From NCBI GenBank assembly GCA_050084985.1, contig JBITNC010000001.1, positions 77,748,001 to 77,812,000 on the forward strand: 64,000 bases of DNA. The letters run 5' to 3'. The notes below the pieces were generated by a model. It saw only the letters and a program-made list of their open reading frames with translations, ran no database searches and was not told the DNA's origin. The DNA is from Nageia nagi. Taxonomy: Eukaryota; Pinophyta. The position numbers and the translations under genes are program-made. Numbering within the stretch: position 1 is the first letter of the stretch; every line of letters starts with the position of its first letter. Below are positions 58,813 through 64,000 of the stretch, in pieces.

Positions 58813-58825
58813 GTGCTCTGATACC
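58813..58825 (-). other. Primer-binding site of copia G
   Basis: Minus-strand tggtatcagagca, the standard complement to the 3' end of initiator tRNA-Met used by copia elements. It lies two bases after the LTR. Confidence 0.9.
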
Positions 58826-58827
58826 AA

Positions 58828-59326
58828 ATGAAGGGATTAAACTACAACAAAATCAATCCTAAACAACCAAGATCACATGAAAGCTCCTAATACACATCTA
58901 ACAAATTCACAAAATAATCTCACAAAGATAACACAAGATGTAAGTGGTTCCTCCAACTAGGAGTACATCCACTAACTAGATCTCTCTTAATCTCAAATAT
59001 GAACTCTTACAAATCTCCTAATCTCAACTCCTAAACACTATCCTCTAGCATAACTTTACTCCACAAATTAGTGTATGATCCAAAGAGAGAGCCTTCTATT
59101 TATAGACCAAAATCCCTCTTTGGATCATCTTTTAACCCAATGTACAAAAGCATGACATGCACATCCTTTTACCCAAAGGGCATACTCATGACATGGAGTG
59201 TAGGACAAGTTACATTATTATACTCACTAAAATACTTAAGATATCAAATGATACCCTTAATTATTAGTGAACTTACATAGAATATTATTACATAACCTTT
59301 ACAATAATTCATTATACATTCCAACA
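58828..59326 (-). repeat. 5' LTR of copia G
   Basis: TG...CA ends, 499 bp, partner of 42321-42817. The minus-strand TATA box ctataaatag lies at 59096-59105. It is followed on the right by the AGTAT duplication (59327-59331). Confidence 0.9.
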
Positions 59327-59331
59327 AGTAT

Positions 59332-60790
59332 GCCTTCTTGGTTCATGCATAATTCTTGAAAGATAGCTGACAGTATAGCAAATATTTGGCTTTATGTATG
59401 ATAGGTAAATTAACCCTCTAATCAGCTTTCGGTAGAGAGTTGAATTTACCAATGGAAAATAATCATGGCATAAAAAATGTAAATCAGGTTCAATTGGTGT
59501 GGACATAATTTGGTAATTTTTTATCTTGAATTTCTCCAACAACTTCGTGGTATACTTCATCTATGAAATAAATATCCAGTATTGTATCTATCAAACCTCC
59601 AATCCAAGCTAATAGTGAAGTAAACCAATTCATTCATGTCGAATGATCTTTTGAGGTTATCTTTGCAAGATGTTATCAACTCCCCAGTGCTTCCTATGAT
59701 AACCAAATCATTAACATAAAACTACAACTATGATAATCTCCCCCCATGTTGTCGAAGGTAGAGGTTAGGATCATACAAACTCCTATTGAAGTCATGTTAT
59801 AGTAGGTGGGAGTCAATTTTCATGTACTAGACTCATGGATCTTATTTAAAGTCATATAAAGACTTGATCAATCCACACACTTTTATTTTATTTGGATCAA
59901 TCACAAATCCTTCATGTTGCTACGTGTAGACTTCTTCCTGTAAGTCTTCATTCAGGAAGGCTCTCTTCACATCCATTTGATGGAATTTTCAAGCAAATTG
60001 TGTTATCATTGGAAAATCAATTTTGATGATCTTCATCTTGGCTATGGGAGAAAAAGTATCCTCATAGTCGATACCTTCCTATTGAGTATATCCTTGGGCA
60101 ATGATTTAGGACTTGTGCTTATCGAGTGTATCATCAACTTTGTACTTGGTCTTGAACATGCATTTGCATCTAATGAATTTCTTTCCTAGTGAAAGATCTA
60201 CCAACTTCCATGTATCATTTTTCATCAATGCATCATATTTATCCTGCATGGTTGACTTCCAATAAGGTAGCTCAATAGCTTCATGAACAATTTCAGGTTT
60301 AATGTATTCATGAACCAAACACTTGAAGATGTGAGATATCGGGTCACTCTCTTTAGCATGATTCTTCATGTGTCATCCCATCAATAGATTTTATGGGTAT
60401 CCTATTTAGTAAATATATGGTAGTATTAACTATTTTAACCCAAAAAATTCCATCCATTTTTGCATCTTTCAATATGCTTCTTTCCATTTCCACAATGGTT
60501 CAACTTCGCCTTTCACAAACTCCATTCTATTATGGTGTGTAAGATGTGGTCAATTATTATAGAATTCCATATTACTTCAATGTAAAAAATGCATTTGATA
60601 AGTATTCTCCCCCTCGATCTAAGCAGAGAACATGGATGTGATGAGAAGTTTGATTCTTCATAAGTGCCTTGAATTCCTTAAAGTGGCTAAGACTGAATGC
60701 GCGGAGGAGGCTAGGAGAAGGTTGCCCAACAAAGTGGTGGCAGTATTTGATGTTGTTGCGTTTGTGTTGATTTGAATTCTGGCATGGGAT
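59332..60790 (-). pseudogene. pol: Integrase end, RT and RNase H start of outer copia F
   Basis: From 60720 the minus strand shows an integrase end (SLLRSRGR..., then GNGKKHIERCKNG), then 60369-60106 reads WKSTMQDKYDALMKNDTWKL and KKFIRCKCMFKTKYKVDDTL, the start of copia RT. Near 59719-59707 the active site reads FYVNDLVIIG, so YVDD has become YVND. 59560-59332 reads YRKLIRGLIYLSYIKPNICY and VSYLSRIMHEP, the RNase H start whose rest is at 42315-41766. The relic's 5' end is lost at the assembly gap. Confidence 0.8.
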
Positions 60791-60821
60791 TCACAACAAT
60801 CTCATTACATAAAGCACCAAT

Positions 60822-60921
60822 NNNNNNNNNNNNNNNNNNNNNNNNNNNNNNNNNNNNNNNNNNNNNNNNNNNNNNNNNNNNNNNNNNNNNNNNNNNNNNN
60901 NNNNNNNNNNNNNNNNNNNNN
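60822..60921. other. Assembly gap (100 N)
   Basis: Exactly 100 N, the usual placeholder for a scaffold join of unknown size. Features on its two sides may not be truly adjacent. Confidence 0.98.
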
Positions 60922-61506
60922 TGGTTAGGAGTGACACTTAAATATGTATAAGAACTACCAATCCATATGATTCAATAGATATCATTAGATAATAAATATT
61001 ATAATATGAATATATTTAACTAAAAAGATTTAAGCATTTAACCATATTATTAATAAATTTTATGATATCATTAAGCCTAGCTTAACCTTCAACATTTTTA
61101 AGATAAAATTGGTAATTATAATTTGGTAGAGAGGTGAAGGTATAATCATTAATCCAACACCCTCCCTTGATGGTAGCTTCCCTCAAAACCTTACACATCT
61201 CAATCATCTACCTCAAATGAACAAAGCATTATCATCATTCTTTAAAGATTTAATCCACATGGTTTTCTCATGCGCCTTCTTAAAGATAAAAGAGTTCTTC
61301 CCTCCCTTGATCCTTTTCATGAGTGTAAAATTTACTTGGTGCATCAATCCAAGACTTCTATTAAAGCCTAATTCGAATACTTTCTTTCCAGAATTAGTTG
61401 TTATATTAGTTATTTTGCAATATGTTATATTTTAATGTCATATCTCATATTATTATCATTTAAGTTGACTTATGTGCTCTTTTTATGTTATTTCTCTTTT
61501 TATGTG
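60922..61506 (-). other. Unassigned interval with a possible copia LTR edge
   Basis: On the minus strand catcaagggaggg directly precedes TGTTGGATTAATGATTATACC at about 61165, which could be a polypurine tract and LTR start. The LTR body would run into the assembly gap. The flanking frames at 61217-61435 are not recognisable. Confidence 0.35.
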
Positions 61507-62896
61507 TGTTGATCGGTATGATGTAACCTCAAGGGTTTGGTCTGGTCAAGTTCTCCATCACCTACAATAGTAGGATCCTTGAAAGAGCAAAAGATGGTGG
61601 GTATGCGCTTGTGTTGGTTTTCTACTCAATCTTCGAGTTATAGGTCAATTCCTATCTATTATGAAGGTTTAAAGTAATAGGAAAGAAATAAAAAGGATAA
61701 AGAGTAACAAAAAGAGATGAACACTTAAACTAAACATAAACAAGAACTATACAACCCAGGCATTGCAGCATAGGCAGCAATCCATAACCAAGGTTAAGAA
61801 TAGTGAACTATCTTACCCTTGGGGTCTCACAATCATGAGGCATAGCCATAATTTAAGACATCATTTCATATATAACATTCACAAAGTGTAACATACAGCC
61901 ACTTGTCATAAAGGGCAAAGCATTATCAACTTGTATTATCATATATGAAAGGATCTCATAGACTTGGGCAAATTTGCTAAAATGTCTGACCTTTTGAACT
62001 TATAACAATCCACTATTTATACATTTACATGTCCAAATGTGTAGTTATCTATCATTAATATACATAAATACTTCTCTTGATTGAAAATAGTAAGAAAACT
62101 ATTTACAATTAATATTACAATTGTGTTAAATTACACAGTAATCAAGCACCAATAGCGCCATAGTCTAGGAATTTAAAATTTATGAGCCGTTATACTCATT
62201 GAGTTGCAATCTTCTTGGTTTATCATTGACTGCTTTATCTTGGCTCTATAGCTAATTCAAGATGTACTTATCTATAACTTGATTGCTACGATCTAGCACT
62301 ATGCTCTGTTAGCAGCTATCTACTTCTTCGCAACCATTAATGATCAACACTATATTACTGGTTGCATGGAATAATGGGGGCAATGAATAATGTATTATTT
62401 AAGTCCAAGTGGAAATGAGTTGTAGTCGACACATTGGCAAAGTCCCAAGGGTCTAACACTTATGATCAAGTGTACTTGGGTGTTACTTCTTACCCCTTAT
62501 TCTTCTATTAGTCTGATGGGTCTTGTTTCTTCTTATCAGGCTCTAATGATGATTAGGTTTCTCTTAGCACCCATGACTTTTAGGTAGGAGGTGTGATGTC
62601 ATCATTGGAAATCGATGGGTTTTGTTTGATTACCTTCATGTAGTATTTTCTTTTGAACGTGATATTACCCTCTAGTATGGTACTTCCCATCATTCATTAT
62701 TTCAAGACCCACTGATTCTAGCTATAAGTTTTGACATCATCGCTCAAAATTGGCAAGCTCTACTAAGTTGTCTTTATGAAATATCTCTTGGTGAATGATT
62801 ATCTCTAGTTGAATAATTATCTCACTGAATTCAATACTTCCCACTGAATTAGGCAAAAAGTTATGACATCACCTTTCAAAATCAATGGGCTTTATT
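61507..62896 (-). repeat. Third LTR of the element C family, truncated
   Basis: It starts tgttgatcggtatgatgtaa and follows the 12181 and 24589 LTRs through 'tggggtctcacaatc', ctatttatac (62013) and 'caatgggctttat'. It stops at 62896, where a copia LTR begins. It is missing about the last 450 bp of the family LTR. It may be a solo LTR or the end of an element lost at the gap. Confidence 0.8.
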
Positions 62897-63384
62897 TGTT
62901 AGAATTTGTAATGAAATATTGTGAATATCTAAACTCCTTGTAAATTCAATTAATCACTTAAAGGATATGTAGATACCTTAAGGGATTAATTGAATTCTTT
63001 ATTATGTAGACTTTGACCTTACCATGGGGTTAGTTGGTAGGTTAAAGTTAGGTCATACATTTATTGTAACCCTAACCTTACCCTTGGGTTAAAGGGAGGT
63101 TAGGGAGGTGCTCTCATGCTATAAATAGAGGGCCTCTCCTCTTGTAACATAACCAAGATTTGGAGTAAGATTACTCTACTAGTTTGTGTAAGAGAGAAAG
63201 AGAATTGTAGTAAGAGGTGCATAGATTGAGAATTGAGAACTAGTTGTGGATGTACTCCCAAGGAGGGAGGAACCACATTATATTTGTGTTATCTTGTGTG
63301 AATGGTGTTATTAGCTTTTAGATGTTGTATGATTGAGTTTCCTAGTCTTGGACCTTGAGGATTAGTTTAGATCTAATTCTTTCA
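62897..63384 (+). repeat. 5' LTR of copia element I
   Basis: Starts TGTTAGAATTTGTAATG and ends AATTCTTTCA, 488 bp. A TATA box ctataaatag lies at 63119-63128. Segments such as 'gtggatgtactcc' and 'ggaggaaccac' match the LTRs of copia G, so G and I are related families. The rest of the element runs out of the window. Confidence 0.85.
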
Positions 63385-63386
63385 AT

Positions 63387-63398
63387 TGGTATCAGAGC
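63387..63398 (+). other. Primer-binding site of copia I
   Basis: tggtatcagagc, two bases after the LTR. Typical initiator tRNA-Met complement, fixing plus orientation. Confidence 0.9.
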
Positions 63399-64000
63399 TT
63401 GGTGTGAAAGCTCTTCTTCTTGGTGTGGAAGCTCTTATTCCTTCAAATTTAAGGTCTTGGTGAGGTAAATTCAAGAGAAGGTATAACCTCTTTCATATAA
63501 TCTCCTTAATTTTTTTTTATTTTTGGCTTATGTCACTAATGATACTAACACATCTTGAGTTTTGTGTTAGTTAATTTATTTTGCAAAAAAAAAAAGGCTA
63601 AAAATAGAAATATAATGCTTTTAATTATACTAACCTCTAGTGAGCATGATGTTTTTTTTAAAGAGATTAGTATATAAAAATTGCAATATTTCTTTATGCC
63701 ATTTATTGTTGAATTAAAGAGGCAGCTCTCAATTTATACTTTTATTCAAAGTTTGAAATTTTTTTCATTGTTGAGAGCAATTTTTTTTATACATATATAA
63801 AATATATATATATATATATATATATATCTAAGTGAACCATCCCCTCTCTTGTTATGTCCACCACCACCATCTCTTGCTGTTACGCAACACAATTCTGAGC
63901 ACATCTTAAATTAAATCTCAGAGAGAGAACCATAATAAGAAACAATATAATGGTGGCATGGAAGGATGGTGATCCTCAGCTCTGCGGCATCTCATCAGCC
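63399..64000 (+). other. Leader of copia I with a TA microsatellite
   Basis: No gag frame has begun by the window end. A TA run of about 26 bases lies at 63802-63827. Confidence 0.5.

Larger units (their letters stand above)
42321..59326 (-). mobile_element. Copia element G, nested in F and split by H
   Basis: LTRs at 42321-42817 and 58828-59326, a tRNA-Met-type primer site at 58813-58825, a polypurine tract next to the left LTR and AGTAT duplications define a full minus-strand Ty1/copia element. From 5' to 3' it has a long leader (58812-56012), gag (56011-55040), protease (55020-54668), integrase (about 46040-45190), RT and RNase H (45000-43580). Element H lies between protease and integrase. 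The LTRs differ at roughly three dozen positions in about 498. It is older than H and inactive. Confidence 0.9.

Noticed and set aside
60690-60790. Slightly GC-richer stretch before the gap as a possible host exon
   Set aside because: It is too short, has no splice or frame support, and lies next to an assembly gap.

Overview
This is a gene-poor, strongly AT-rich stretch of plant nuclear DNA made almost entirely of LTR retrotransposons in several states of decay. I find no host gene, no rRNA and no convincing tRNA. The Ty3/gypsy lineages (Tat-like, with an extra RNase H), tRNA-Met-primed Ty1/copia elements, deep nesting and heavy C-to-T decay point to a land plant with a very large genome. 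A gymnosperm is my best guess, but this is an inference.

Layout. 1-7950: Tat-like gypsy relic (element A), gag only, between direct repeats. 8265-9042: possible copia LTR. 10512-30518: plus-strand gypsy (element B) with LTRs, gag, and a pol that has lost most of RT. Element C, a complete but decayed minus-strand gypsy (12181-26402), sits inside B between gag and pol. C reads gag, protease, an extra RNase H, RT, RNase H, integrase and then a 3.4 kb accessory reading frame. 30519-31800: minus-strand gag relic. 33100-34800: plus-strand protease/RNase H relic (element E). 34800-41400: decayed repeats, possible LTR ends, a zinc-knuckle relic, minisatellites and a perfect (TA)62 tract.

41770-60790 is a three-level nest. 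The outer minus-strand copia (F) is split by copia G (42321-59326, TSD AGTAT), and G is split by young element H (46050-54662, TSD GTGCC). H has two 1547-bp LTRs that differ at only about six sites. It encodes gag and a large accessory protein but no pol. 60822-60921 is an assembly gap. 61507-62896 is a third LTR of the C family, cut off by the 5' LTR of a plus-strand copia (I) that runs out of the window.

The most interesting system is the accessory protein. The frame in H (49539-53021) and the decayed frame in C (17945-14540) share sequence motifs in their N-terminal part and the same layout: globular domain, acidic/basic linker, coiled coil. H therefore looks like a pol-less derivative of a C-like element that kept gag and this protein and was presumably mobilised in trans. 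C and E also carry an RNase H between protease and RT, whereas B has it in the usual Tat position after the RT-RNase H.
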